NCBI RefSeq assembly: GCF_042477335.2 | Contig: NC_091255.1 | Location: 23,042,501-23,106,500, forward strand | DNA: 64,000 bases | Source: Ovis canadensis | Taxonomy: Eukaryota > Chordata > Mammalia > Artiodactyla > Bovidae | Direction of reading: 5' to 3' | In this document: in pieces, positions 37,765 through 49,465 of the stretch | How the letters are laid out: every line of letters begins with the position of its first letter | Position numbering within the stretch: position 1 is the first letter of the stretch | The notes under the pieces: model-generated | The model's input: the letters and a program-made list of their open reading frames with translations, nothing else | Databases searched by the model: none | Told to the model about the DNA's origin: nothing | Made by a program: the position numbers and the translations under genes

Positions 37765-37894
37765 CTGTAGGTTGTTCAGAGGCTCCATCTTCATGACAGG
37801 GCCCAAGGTGTTGAGGGGCAGGGAGACATCGATGCTCTGGTTTGGCATCAGTGGTGTATGGATGGCCAGAGGAGTGCTGGGGATGACACCAAAG
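37765..37894 (-). CDS. AP2B1: AP2B1 exon F, appendage sandwich, residues 761-804
   Basis: This 130-nt exon starts by completing S761 (AG|C) and ends on a whole codon, CAG, before GTTAGA. It encodes FGVIPSTPLAIHTPLMPNQ, then SIDVSLPLNTL and GPVMKMEPLNNLQ. These are beta-strands of the immunoglobulin-like sandwich subdomain (family knowledge). The acceptor is CTCTTCTAG|CTTT. The donor, GTTAGA, is the weakest of the ten by match to GTAAGT. Skipping this exon would shift the reading frame. It is flanked by BovA-type SINEs in opposite orientations at 37192-37467 and 39319-39511. Confidence 0.98.
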
Positions 37895-38869
37895 CTAGAA
37901 GAGAGGGTGAAGAAGTCCTAGAGGTTATTAGGAGGCAGGATTTAGACACATCTTTAGGTTTCCATGGCTTTTTATACAAGGAAACCACATAACCTCTGTT
38001 TTCCATGAAATAGATTAGAGGAAGGAGAAAACATTCAGCAGCAGAGAACTGGTTAGCTAATGCCCTGATTCTAAAGTTTTATGTTTATCATGCCACTAGA
38101 GGGGCAGATTTGATAAGCATCTTTTTTTATACATCTGTCTTTAGATAATCCTTGGGAGAATACCCACCCTGCAAAGTACACTACTACTATTTCACTAGCT
38201 TGACAGCCTGCCCAGTCAGCCCAGAGGATGATTTACGGTAACTCACTTTCTTTTTTCTTTGTTTACTTACATAGGATACAATCATTGGGAAAAAGCCACT
38301 CTAAGTAAAGCAGAATTGACTGGTTTAAACATTCAGAACAGTACTCCAAAGGACGAAAGACACACTGCAGACTCAAACCTGGCCACTTTCTTAGCCTAAG
38401 GCAGGAAGTGAATATCCACTACAGTTAGACTTCTCACAGAAGCCTGCATGATAATAATATAAAACAGTAAAGAGCTAGGAAAAGCCTGAGTTAGAAGTCA
38501 CATAAAAACAAAAATGTATGAAGGAAGACCGAAAGGGAAAAGTTGGGCCACAGGTATAACAAATGAACAGCTTAATGATACAAATTTACATTGAACTTAT
38601 GCTCTAATTAGCCTCAGGAAGAAAGATGAGATTATAATGTAAAGTAACTAGAGTTTTTTAAGCAGTATCAATTTCAGAACAGCAGGAGAAACATTTTCCT
38701 TTTCCTAGATAAACTATACTTTAGAGTCCCAAATGTAATAAATGATTTTGAGTAGACATATCAAATCATTTTGGTATTAACATTTATAGGTCAAAAACTA
38801 TTCTGCCCTTTTGATCTTGATCTCATGATTGATCTATGTGGAACACCATAGGGAATCTTTAAAAAAGGC

Positions 38870-40450
38870 TACCAGAACTAGTAAGTAAGTTTATTGAAGT
38901 TGCAAGATACAAGTTCAATATACAAAAATCAACTGTATTTCTATAAACTAGCAACCAAAAGTTAAAACATGCTACTTACTGTAAACATCAAAACTACGAA
39001 ACACTTAAATACAACATAAGATGTGTAAGATCTATACATGAAAAATTATAAAAGACTGTAGAGGGAAGTTAAAGATGTCTTACATAAATGGAGAGATACG
39101 CTATGCTGATAGATTGGAAGACTTAGTATTGTTTGTTGTCAGTTCTTCCCCTAACTGATCTATATATTCTCTATACCTTCCATCAAAATCCAAGCAGAAA
39201 AAAGACCTAGAATTGCCCAAAACAATTTTTGAAAAAGAACATAGTTGGAGGGTTTATACTATATGACTTCAAGATTTACTACAGCAAGACTTTGCTTTGA
39301 CTCTTACTTTACACCATACTGGGCTTCCCAGGTGGCGCTAATGGTAAAGAATCCACCTGCCAATTCAAGAGATGAGGATTTCCGGATCCCTTGAAGGAGA
39401 GCATGGCAACCTACTCCAGTACTCTTGCCTAGAAAATTCCACACACACAGAAGCCTGGTGGGCTACAATCCATGGGGCCATGAAGAGTCGGACACAACTG
39501 GACACTGCACATTACACCATATTATCACACCAAAATTATCTCAAAATGAATTATAAAGGCAAACATAAGAGCTTTATTGACTGCCATTTCCATTAAAATT
39601 TTTTTAATTGTATTAATAACTGTAGGTCAGGTAAAGATTTGATAAACAGAACACAAAAAGCAAAAGACTTAAAAAGGAAAAAATTGTAAAATAAACTGTG
39701 TTTAAACAAAAAACCTGTTCCTTGAAAAACACTAAGAGAGTACAAGTAAGCTACAGACTGGGGGAAGATTATTTCCACGGCATATCTGAAAAGTACTTAT
39801 AGCTAGAAAATATAAAAAACTTTACTACTTGATAATAGGACAAATAATTTTTTTAAAAAAGAAAAAGGAATGATGTGAGAAGATACTTCTCCAAAGAAGA
39901 TATAAGATTAGTCAACAAGATTATGAAAAAAATGCTCAGTATTGTTAGTTAGTAGAGAGATATTACTATCCATCTACAAGAATGGCTAGCACTGGTGAGA
40001 ACATGGGATTCGGAACATCCACACTTACCACATGGCCCAGCAATACCACTGCTAGGTATTTACCCAGAAAAAATGAAAATACAGTTCCACACAAAGACTT
40101 GTACATGAATATTCATAGGTGCTTTAGCCATGAAAGATAAAACTGGAAACAATCCCTACTTCTACCAACTGGTGAAAAGGGTAAACAAATCGTGCTACAA
40201 GCATCATTGGATACTACTCAACAATAAACAGACTAGTGAAACACCTCGAAGTATTATGCTAAGTGAAAGAAATCTAATGCAAAAGACTCCACACTATGTC
40301 ATTTCATTTATAAAACATAGAAAAGGTATGATTATATTGGCAAAGACAGAGCTACAAAGAACACGAGAAGAGATATCATAGTAAAAACAGTAACAGACAC
40401 AGAGAATCAAATTTAAAAAAGCAAATAAAACAGAAATGAAGAGAAAGATC
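38870..40450 (+). mobile_element. Old L1 ORF2 to 3' end, interrupted by a SINE
   Basis: L1 ORF2 words are visible: CAATATACAAAAATCAACTG, CAATATTTTTCAA-like sequence near 39220, GGCCCAGCAATACCACTGCT, and a 3' part near 40250-40320. All frames are broken. Confidence 0.7.
39319..39511 (+). mobile_element. Bov-tA SINE with 10-bp target duplication
   Basis: GGGCTTCCCAGGTGGCGCTA, CCACCTGCCAATTCAAGAG and GAAGAGTCGGACACAACTGG. TTACACCATA is at 39309-39318 and 39512-39521, inside the L1. Confidence 0.95.
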
Positions 40451-41032
40451 ACCACTACTCATGAAGCACTCCAGTCAGAAGATCAAGTCTAAATCTAATT
40501 AGGCCTGTAGACCAATTTACATATAATCAGCAAAATCTAGACTGTGGGAAACTCTACAGATAAAACATCTAATTTCTTCTACAAATAAATTTCAAGGGAG
40601 AGAGAGGAGGAGGTTAAAAGGAAGAGAGAGGAGGTTAAAAGAGATTCAAGACACATATCAATTAATTAGTATGTATGGAGACCAATGGGATCCTGTTCAG
40701 ATAAAACAAGCTGTACAACAACAATAGAGAACTGCAATAATCTGCTAATGATGTTAAAGAGCTTAATAATATTAATGATATTAAAGAACTAGATAATATT
40801 AAAGAATTTTTGAGTTTAATAATGGTGCTGTGGTTATGGGTTAAAAAAAGGTCATGAGATACATATTCTAATATTTATAGATAAGAAAATATTAGGGAGA
40901 AAAATAGTACATATAACAGACAAAGTCAATAAATACATAATTCTCCAAAGAAGAAAATATAAACAACGGAACAGTACAAAAGGTTAAACACATAAACCCT
41001 GAAAACCTCCCAGAGCTACAGGACTTCAAGGT

Positions 41033-41118
41033 ACACACTGAAAGGGCACACCTTATTCCAGGAAAAACTGACTAACATTGATCAACACAGGGAGTATCCT
41101 AGAAAAATTACTGGACTT
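41033..41118. repeat. 86-bp segment, first copy
   Basis: The segment from ACACACTGAAAGGGCACACC to TGGACTT recurs at 41665-41750 with 6 mismatches and no gaps (about 93% identity). Confidence 0.95.
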
Positions 41119-41664
41119 CAAAACTTTGGACAAACAAAATGATCAAATTACTTATACATACAGGGAAAAACCATGCTGGCAATGAACTTTTCCTCAGGAA
41201 TATTAAATGACAAACAACTCTGAAGTAAAACAAAGATCTTGAGTCAAGAATTTTCAAGCATGTAAGTCATGATTTTGACCATGTAAGAATCCAAGGATTG
41301 CTGAGGCCTTGTTGAGGAACCTACTAGAAGACATACAAGAAATGATCATGGAAATGTAAATAAAAGGACTGGCAGCAAGCACAAACTCAAGAAGAAACAA
41401 AGATGAGGATAAAAGTGAAAGAATAAAATGTAGAAATGACAAAATGACAACTGACCAAAATGAAAGGAAAAGGAGACAAGCAGGTGGAAAGGAGAATAAG
41501 CTCTCAGCTATCGTTAACTCTCTTCCCTATTACGGCAGAGTTCACTGCTAAAAGCAAACTGCCTGCCTGCATGTGATTATTCAGTTAACAGGTAGACTGT
41601 CTTCCATATTCTTTACAGCAGCCAAAGTCCATTCATTTTTCTCACCAAAATGTGGGCTCTAGAC

Positions 41665-41750
41665 ACACACTGAAAGGGCACACCTTATTCCAAGAAAAAC
41701 TGACTAACACTGGTCAACACTGGGAATATCCTAGAAAAATCACTGGACTT
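41665..41750. repeat. 86-bp segment, second copy
   Basis: Same orientation as 41033-41118, offset 632 bp. It ends 13 bp before the tail of a reversed Bov-tA. Confidence 0.95.
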
Positions 41751-41763
41751 GGACAGTCAAACA

Positions 41764-41897
41764 AAAGTTTATACAGTCCATGGAATTCTCGAGGCCAGAA
41801 TACTGGAGTGGGTAGCCTTTTCCTTCTCCAGGGATCGAACCCAGGTTTCCCGCATTGCAGGAGGATTATTTACCAGCTGAGCCACCAGGGAAGCCCA
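41764..41897 (-). mobile_element. Bov-tA SINE, truncated at its 3' end
   Basis: The tRNA head is complete (reverse: ACCAGCTGAGCCACCAGGGA, GGATCGAACCCAGG). The BovB-derived tail ends early at CAGTCCATGGAATT. Confidence 0.92.
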
Positions 41898-42327
41898 AGT
41901 TACAAACACTGGGCACATATTTAAGACATACATTTGTTTGTTTCATCACTCTAGCTTTAGCACCTAGAAATGTCTGGCACTCAGATGCAAAACAATTATT
42001 ATTAACTGTATAAATGGATTTCAACTAAAAGCATTTTTTTTTTGGTAAACTTGTGTTAATAAAGACATACTAGTTCTAGAATCCTTTACAGCAGTTAAGT
42101 CAGTCCTGGTTTCCTTACTCCACAGGGACCACCTTCCCGGCAGAGCTCCCTAGGGCTTCCAGAGTTACAGCTGGCCACTGAAGAGATACACAAGAGCCTT
42201 TGCTCAGTCTACACTGAGCATCTGCCAACACAAGAGTTGTTACCCACTGCTAAACGGAACACTCACTTGCTAGACACAAAGTACACTGCTGGTCTCAGGA
42301 TTAAGCTGGGGAACTCAGATTTCTTAC

Positions 42328-42473
42328 CTATTCTTGTTAAACTGAATTGCAAAGTCTGTCATGTGCTGCAGAGCTTTGTTGGTGAAGTTCATTTCCATAT
42401 AGATGTGCCCTTGGCGGTGAGTAAATGTTCCTGAAATCTCCAGGCCTTTAGCCTTTACTGCAGGCAGCCAGAC
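42328..42473 (-). CDS. AP2B1: AP2B1 exon E, start of appendage, residues 713-760
   Basis: This 146-nt exon encodes VWLPAVKAKGLEISGTFTH, then RQGHIYMEMNFTNKAL and QHMTDFAIQFNKN, ending with AG of the S761 codon. Y737 (HIYMEM) is the tyrosine reported as a Src-family phosphorylation site in beta-2 adaptin (established knowledge). The acceptor is ATTTTAG|GTCT and the donor AATAG|GTAAGA. The exon begins the folded appendage domain, directly after the flexible hinge encoded by exons B to D. Confidence 0.98.
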
Positions 42474-43126
42474 CTAAAATACAGCACAAAGCCCAATGAA
42501 ATCAGGCAGGACTCATCTCACTGCTGTTTTTGAGTAAATAAGGATGAAATTAAGATTTCACTTCGTTAGGCAGTTAAGGTGCTGAAATAAGCTTCATTTA
42601 CAGGAGTTTCCCCTTCGTCTTCTGAATTTCCTTTTGAGCATGACATCAAGAGAGGCTGAGACTAGAAAGATATCAACGACACTAACCTAAACCAAAACTC
42701 TAAAAAGGTGCCCTAAGATGCATGAAAACCAAGTCTGAGCAATGGCACTCTAGAATCCACATGCAATTCCAGCGGAAAGGGGAGCAGAAGGAATACGAAG
42801 TAAAATGTTACGTCCTTCCCTCTCTGAACTGATACACAGCTCAAAGCACTCGACTGATTTCAGTGCTGATAAGCAAGGCAATATTTCTAAACTAGAGAAC
42901 AAAACGTAAACGCTTAACATTTCCAATTTTAAGTCTAATTATAAAAATGGTTAATAAGGGTGCTATGGTGCTTTTTATTGCTAGGTTTGAGGCCACGATT
43001 CATCTTCCTCGTAAATTCTCTAGAACAAGGGCCCCAACCTTGAACTTATTATCAGTGGGAGTAATGCAAATGTTAAACATGAAATAATTCAGGTCCTGTC
43101 CACTAAGAAAGTGTTGTGTTACTTAC
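42474..43126 (-). other. AP2B1: AP2B1 intron between exons D and E
   Basis: This 653-bp intron is unique sequence with no repeat or exon-like segment visible. Confidence 0.9.
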
Positions 43127-43273
43127 AGCCTTAGGAGCCACATATCCACCAGGTGCCATGCCTATCCCCGTGGAGAGTTCAAACAGGTCATTCAGACCAC
43201 TGCTGACCACAGCAGGAGTAGGGGAGGGAGCAAAGGTTGCAGGCACTGATGATGGGATGAAGGACTGTCCCAC
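43127..43273 (-). CDS. AP2B1: AP2B1 exon D, hinge and appendage entry, residues 664-712
   Basis: This 147-nt exon is exactly 49 codons, with phase 0 at both ends. It begins VGQSFIPSSVPATFAPSPTP, a Pro/Ser-rich hinge stretch, and continues AVVSSGLNDLFELSTGIGMA and PGGYVAPKA. The acceptor is CCCTGCAG|GTGG and the donor GGCT|GTAAGT. Because the flanking introns are phase 0, it can be joined either to the microexon at 44012-44053 or directly to exon B without a frame change. Confidence 0.98.
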
Positions 43274-44011
43274 CTGCAGGGAATGAAAGGGAAGGGGAGC
43301 AGGGAGATCAGGAAGAACAGATTAATCGTCCTTAAAATGTTGCAATCTATTTTAATAGTTACTGGTAAATAAATAAGAACACACCATAATTACAATATTC
43401 TTAGGAGTTTAATTCATATATTCTTTGTCCTTTAAATCATCATGGTTATTTTTTCATCATTGAAAAGATACACACACCCTTTAGACGTTCTATTAAGAGA
43501 GTAATCAGCAGGATCAGGAACACAGTAACCCAAGGTTTTTTCTATTTTTTTCCAATTTTAGCTTCCATGATTCTGTGCAAAAGGCCTATAGTATCCCCAG
43601 GAAACTCTCCTGGGGGAGACAGATACTCATACTCCCCAATTCTTTTACGAGGAGAGTCTCACTTGGAGTCCAGCTGTCTCTCAAGCTCTTTCTAGATGAC
43701 AGAAAAGAATAAGGGTATTCTCTCATCAAGATGGGAGGTTCCATTTCCTCTGGCTCTTTACCATCAGGAAGACAAAGAACTCTGTAGACACCAGAGCGCC
43801 AATCCCTAAAGACACCCCTACAGCACATGTGGTGTATGGTTCCAAAGATTCCAAGTAACCCTATACTACTATCTACTCTTCTTAACACTGCTATAGAGGT
43901 TCTGGTGTACAGGGCTAGATAGCAGCGGTGGCTGGTCTGAGAAGGTGCGCATAGGAAAGGCATCAAATGGGGGCAGCGCATCCCATGGTGAAAAAAACTG
44001 ATGGCACTTAC
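43274..44011 (-). other. AP2B1: AP2B1 intron downstream of the microexon
   Basis: This 738-bp intron has no interspersed repeat. It is open in the AP2B1 reading frame for 141 codons from the donor at 44011 to a TAG at 43588-43586. Sense-strand ATTAAA words follow around 43350 and 43408. See the findings for the possible retained or extended exon. Confidence 0.9.
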
Positions 44012-44053
44012 TGCCGGACTTCCTCCAATGCCCCCGCCAAGGTCACTGCCAAG
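44012..44053 (-). CDS. AP2B1: AP2B1 42-nt cassette microexon (C), 14 residues after L663
   Basis: This exon encodes LGSDLGGGIGGSPA, a glycine-rich hinge insert. It is exactly 14 codons with phase 0 at both ends, CTTTCAG|CTTGG at the acceptor and GGCA|GTAAGT at the donor. From established knowledge, AP2B1 has a 937-residue form and a 951-residue form that differ by 14 residues at this point of the hinge. This exon accounts for that difference. The intron upstream of it in the transcript ends in a 31-nt uninterrupted pyrimidine tract (plus-strand purines 44056-44086). Inclusion would lengthen the linker between the clathrin box and the appendage. When it is included is inferred, not visible. 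Confidence 0.95.
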
Positions 44054-44086
44054 CTGAAAGAGAGAAGGAGAGAGAGGAGAGAAAGG
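44054..44086 (-). promoter_or_regulatory. Polypyrimidine tract at the microexon acceptor, PTB-type
   Basis: Upstream of the AG at 44054-44055, the transcript has 31 consecutive pyrimidines (plus-strand purines 44056-44086). They include CTCTCT, TCTTC-like and TTTCTC words. PTBP1 binds such words and represses many neuronal cassette exons (established knowledge). The same tract also serves as the normal U2AF site, so a regulatory role is inferred. Confidence 0.5.
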
Positions 44087-46163
44087 TAGAGTTCATTTAG
44101 CTAAGTACTAGATGCCCAAACAGAATGTGCAAATTGCTCTACCAAGTTTGCGGGGAACACATACTATTCAAGTTGACTCCCAAAGTCTAAAGAAATTCTA
44201 GATTACAAAGAAATACATCCTAGGGGAACTAACTAGGGAACATGACGATGTGCGGAAGTTGTGAGAAAACTTGGAAAGAAGATGGAGCTGAGACACCTCA
44301 GGGATGTTTCAGATCCAATCTTTCCACTGGGGTACACAGACACAAACCCAAACAGCATTTAAAGAATTTACATATTCCAAGAAGCTCTATCTCCAGGTAG
44401 TAATGTTTTGGATATGTTTTATTTTTTAAAAGGAAATTTGAGGGGGAAAAAAGAAAATAATGAAAATGTGCTTTGAACTACAAAACTTGCTGCCTCACTG
44501 AGAAAGTGGGGGCCAAACCAGTAGTGAATTGCAATTTCAAGCTCCAAAAATTACAGCTGGAACCAGAGGGATTTTCAGTTTAGAACTCTGCTAAGAAAGC
44601 AAACAGCTGGGTTAGGAGGATAGCCTACCTGGGGAGGAAGTGGGAAGGCTTGCCATTTTTCAACTCTCTCACAGCCAGTACAATTAAGGAGAAATGCTGT
44701 GATTTCTCTGAAGTAGATTATTTAAAAGGATTAGCTACTAAAGAATTAGATTAATGTAATTAGCTTGGTGACAGGAAAATAATTCCACATGGTCTTAGCT
44801 CTGCCCCACCGCCCCCCCAACCCCGCCAGGGCTCTGATATAATTCACCCTGAATTTCAGGACAAAAGTATTTAAAAGAACTGAAGCTGAAAACAGCTAGC
44901 GTGAAGAAACATAAAACACACATATACGAAACTAATGGTGCTGTTGAAAAGGCCAACGCCACTTTTTCTGTGTTACAATTTCACACTGCTGCTTCCCTAG
45001 TTCTCACTGGGTATCTAAAATTCATCTCTGAATCACCAAATGCCTTGTCTGCTTTACAAAACAGTTTCCTTTATTATCATTTAGTGATAGAAACTTGGAG
45101 AGCTCGATGCTATGGATGTGTTAAAAAAAAAAAAAACAACTGTACTATCGTCAGGATTTGAGACAGAGGATTCATTATCTTCTCAGTGAACAGATACATT
45201 AAACTGAGTTGTCAAATCTCAAAAATAATATATATATTGAAAAATAATGGGACTTATGACATTCTGTTTCCATCATAGCAGGGAAAAAAATTAAAAAAAA
45301 AACCCCACCCAGGCAGGTGCTGCCTAACTGGCACAAGTAAGCTTGCTCTGCACTAAGCTACGGAGCACTCCAAACTTCAGAGTCCACACTTTCAAAATTT
45401 GGTTTCTGAAGACTATGTAATGGTTGGACCTGGGACGAGAAATCACAGACACAGACAGATGAAAAGGTCATCACAACCAAGACTCTGAGTAACTGGAAAC
45501 GTGGTGGCAAACAGAAAGGGCATTACACATCTGCCTTCTCCCTGTTCCTGGAAGAGCCCACATCCAGAGGACGAGAGCCCTTTTATTCAAACACACACTT
45601 ACATAACGTTTGTTAGAGAAAAGGTACAATGGGGACTGTAAAGATGCCAGGTGATGGGGGGAATACACAGACGAACCAGATCTAGGCTTTGCAAACTAGC
45701 CGGAAAATAAAACACGAATGCAAAACCATACAGAACATGCTAACCCCAAAAAAGCAGAGTTCTAGAGAGAAGAGCCTCCTTTCGGCTGAAGGATAATGAA
45801 AAGATGTTTGTGAAACTACAGAAAGCAAAAATGGGAGAGGCTATTTCTCAGAATGTACAAAGGTTAAAAAAGTAGGAATAAAAGCATGATCAAGAAGAAA
45901 GAGCAGTCTAAGCAGACTGGGGCACAGGGCAGATAGGTGTAAAAAGAAAGAAAGAAGCCATGGAAAACAAATTTTGCAAAAGCAAGCTGCTTATGGGAGG
46001 TCTTTAGTTTTCAATTTCTCCTTATGAAACTTGGAGGTTTCTTAGAGTAAGATTCAAACTTTCTAAGAGTATTAATAACTATCTCAATTTTGTTCTAATA
46101 ACTATGGCTTTCAACCTTAAAAACAAAGTGGAATCAACCACCTTTGTGTGTATAGTGTGGGGA

Positions 46164-46228
46164 GTTGTTGTTCAGCTGCTAAGTCATGTCTGATTCTTTG
46201 TGATCCCATGGGCTGCAGTACATCGGGG
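46164..46228 (-). mobile_element. Bov-A fragment
   Basis: About 65 bp, reverse of the AGTCCATGGGGTCGCAAAGA end: GCTGCTAAGTCATGTCTGAT, TCTTTGTGATCCCATGG. Confidence 0.8.
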
Positions 46229-46235
46229 TAAGCAG

Positions 46236-46377
46236 ACTTTTAAAACCACTGATGCCCGAGTCTCAGTTCCAGTCATAGTGATTTAATTGTTCTGAGGTAT
46301 AGCCTGGGCATCAGAATTTTAAAAAGTTGCCCTAGTGATTCCAATGCACAGACAAGGTTGAAAACCACTGCCTTAGA
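46236..46377 (+). mobile_element. hAT-Charlie MITE remnant, MER20-like
   Basis: AAACCACTGATGCCCGAGTC, GTGATTTAATTGTTCTGAGG, AGCCTGGGCATCAGAATTTT and a terminal AAGGTTGAAAACCACTG match this MITE class. The left end is lost at the SINE fragment. Confidence 0.55.
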
Positions 46378-47698
46378 GAACTAACTATTATCTGGAGTCA
46401 GACAAGAGTTATCAGTTTAGAAATTACTTTGGAGCTATCTCCTAAATTGAAAAGGAAGCTAGAACTTGAGCAGAAAGAAAAGCCCTTTCTAAGGAAGGCA
46501 ATGATGCAGAATGTCTCATTTGTCCCAGTGCTGGTTTTGATCTGGTTTTATGACTTTCTGATGGGCTTACACATTCTCCCCACAGCCATTATCCTCCCTT
46601 CTGGGCTATCTCACAACTCAAGTTTGAAAGAGATGGAATTCTTTATGGACCTAGTTGGGACTTGATGGCAAGAAAAAAACACACTGGAAGAGAAACAGCA
46701 ATAGTATCAAAGATGCTAAATTCAATAAAAGGTATTGAGAAAAGGCACTCACTAGCAGTGTTCTTTCCAAAGGGAAAAAAAGCCCATTTAATAGCCCTTA
46801 CTTTCTTAGATTTCATTATTATATTTGAGCATTATATGAGTATTATCTTAGCTGGACAGGATCTAAATGTACCCTCCCCCGCCCCCCATGCTGCTTGTCA
46901 ATTTTATTCAAAACCATGTAAGAGAAACTGAAAAGCAATTCTGACACTCTCCATGTATATTCAGCTGATCAGATACACCTGAGCTGCAACCCAGACTCAA
47001 GATCTCTGATCTTACAGAGAGAGAATGCAAGGGGTATTAGAGACACATAGCCAGAAATAAAAAGGTTCACATAACTGGGCTATGTCCAGAGAGCACAAGT
47101 AAAGGACAATTTCAGTATGCTTTCTAACTAGCAGAACTATAGCTTATTCAGACTTCATTTGGCAGCCTTCCTTTTCAGTGAAAAGTTTCTGAGAGGCTGT
47201 CATCTTCCTCTGAAAATATGACACAGGGGACAGCACAGGGACAGACAAGAGTAACAGGAGCTGTCAGTTAGGACAGGAGCGAGGGCCTCTCCCATCCACA
47301 GTGACAGGCAGGTTGAGGCAGGTATTAGCTGGGGGTGGGCAGGGGTGGGGCAGGAAGGCTAGAAGTCGAACTAAACAAAGCAATGTTGTTGTCATGTTAG
47401 CCTGAACCAGCCACTAATGTTTCAGTTCAGTTGCTGGTATTACCCCGAGTCAGATGAGATTCATCTGTTTGGTAATACTTTCTAATCAGGTCAGGTACAA
47501 AATCAATCAAACTGCACTTGTAAAAATTTAGTGATATCTGTTATCCACTGAACTAGGGGAGGTGAGTGAAAAGTAAGCTATGACTTTAATCTCAAATGCT
47601 GTATATGTTTTAAGTGGTCTTTAGGAGCTCTTTCCCATTATTCCCAGGATTGCCTTAATGAGGCTGCTATTTTCTCCATGAAGGAAGTAATGTCAACT

Positions 47699-47900
47699 TG
47701 CTTCCTTGGTGGATCACGCAGTAAAGAATTTGCCTGCAGTGAAGGAGGCCCAGGTTTGATCCCTGGTTCGGGAAGATCCCCTGGAGAAGGGAATGGCTAC
47801 CCACTCGCGTTCTTGCCTGGAGGATTCCATGGACAGAGGAGCCTGGCGAGCTACAGTCTACAGGGTCGCAAAGAATCGAACATGACTGAGCAACTAACAT
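47699..47900 (+). mobile_element. Bov-tA SINE
   Basis: GCTTCCTTGGTGGATCACGC, GGTTTGATCCCTGGTTCGGG, GTCGCAAAGAATCGAACATG. Confidence 0.94.
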
Positions 47901-49344
47901 TTTTTTATAAACCAACTAAATCAGTATACAGGAAGATGAAGAAAGGAGGGGTGATAATTTCAAGAAAAGAATATTTTAAATGGTGCAAATTAAACAGAAT
48001 TTTCCTAAAGGTCCCTAGTTGATACCTACGTCTAAAATTTCTGCCAGTGGTAAAGCTTCCCCAGCCTCTAATCTAAATCACATTAAATGGCACATTAACA
48101 GTAACACTAACATTGGCTACTGCCAAAGAGTGGGGTGCTTCAGCATGTCTGAATTAGTGCTGAAACAGCTCAGTTCATGTTGAACTACATAATAATGTAT
48201 TGCTTCACTGTTCATTCAGTAATTGGATGCAAAGCAGTGATTTCATGGTGACTTATTTTAATTTATGGGCTAAAGAGATTTCAGCATGGATACATGAGTT
48301 CTGCTGCAGAACCTGGTTGAGTCAAAAGTTTGAGAGCTGAGTTTGCATACCAAAAGGAAATTCCTTCATCCAATGGCAACATGCTTTAATAGCAGAAGTA
48401 CAAAAAAAGAATTCAAGACTGAGGTTCTGTAAGGCAACAAGTCTGTCAGACTCTAAGAAAAGGATAAGTCTTGACATGGCCACCAAGTAGACTGAAAATA
48501 AAACAAAACACAAAACCCCATAAATGTTCACAAAGACTGATCTGGGTTAGCCCCCTCGACAAGGCGCATCTGACCAGTCTAAAGTATACCTGTGTCTGCT
48601 TCTGAAACTATGGAGCTGTCTGAGCATCTGAAGACATTCTCTTAATTAGAGGTAGAGGTCTTAAGCTCACACATTTCTTTGCTCCTTTCTGGAATTACTA
48701 CCTCTTATGTGACACTATCCAGAACTGATTTAATTGAAGACAGTCTAAGAAATGTTTCAGGGCAGATAGTTTGCCAATAGTTCTGTTAGGCAGGAATCAA
48801 AATAGAATGATGTAAAAATAGTACACAATGATTCCCATCACAAACAAAACTTATACCAAAATCTTACTGGCATCAAAAATACCAATCTGTGTTTTTCCTA
48901 TCAGTTTTAGATTTTAGTAGGCACACACTATCTCTGAGGTAAAGTGTGGTTTTCAGCTGCTAGGCTGCAAATTTTAATTTGATTTTTCACAAAGCTATTT
49001 AGAAAAGCACCATAAAATATAACTAACTGAACCAGTGAAAATAATCTGTAACTGTGCCAAAGCTATTAGACAAACTCATGATGAGAACAGAACAGACTTG
49101 ATGTGGAATAGCATAAAGGAGTTGAGATTATACAAAATCATCAGAAGACTCCTTAACTTGAAGGAAAAAAAAAGTCTTATATCAACAGAAAAAGAGGGTG
49201 ATGAAACAGATTATTTTCTGAGATGGGACAGGGGACAGAATGTGACGAGAAGTTCCTAGAATGGCCATTACTGGGTCATTCTAGGTCAGATATAACTCAA
49301 CGTTCAATGCAGTAAAAGTCCACAGGAGCAGCTCTGTATCTGGT

Positions 49345-49465
49345 TTCATCTTTCTTTGCAGTAATTACCTGATTATATACTTGTTCACAACTATATTCCC
49401 AATACACAGAATAGAGCCTGACATAGAATAAGCACTCAAATATTTACTGAGTGACTGAATGTTTC
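49345..49465 (+). mobile_element. L2 3' tail
   Basis: ATTCCCAATACACAGAATAG, AATAAGCACTCAAATATTTA and TGAGTGACTGAATG match the L2 terminus. Confidence 0.55.

Larger units (their letters stand above)
37895..42327 (-). other. AP2B1: AP2B1 intron between exons E and F
   Basis: This 4.4 kb intron is AT-rich and mostly old L1-like sequence (38870-40450) with a Bov-tA inserted in it. It also holds an 86-bp segment present twice, 632 bp apart (41033 and 41665), and a second Bov-tA. Nothing is recognised at 37895-38869. Confidence 0.9.
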
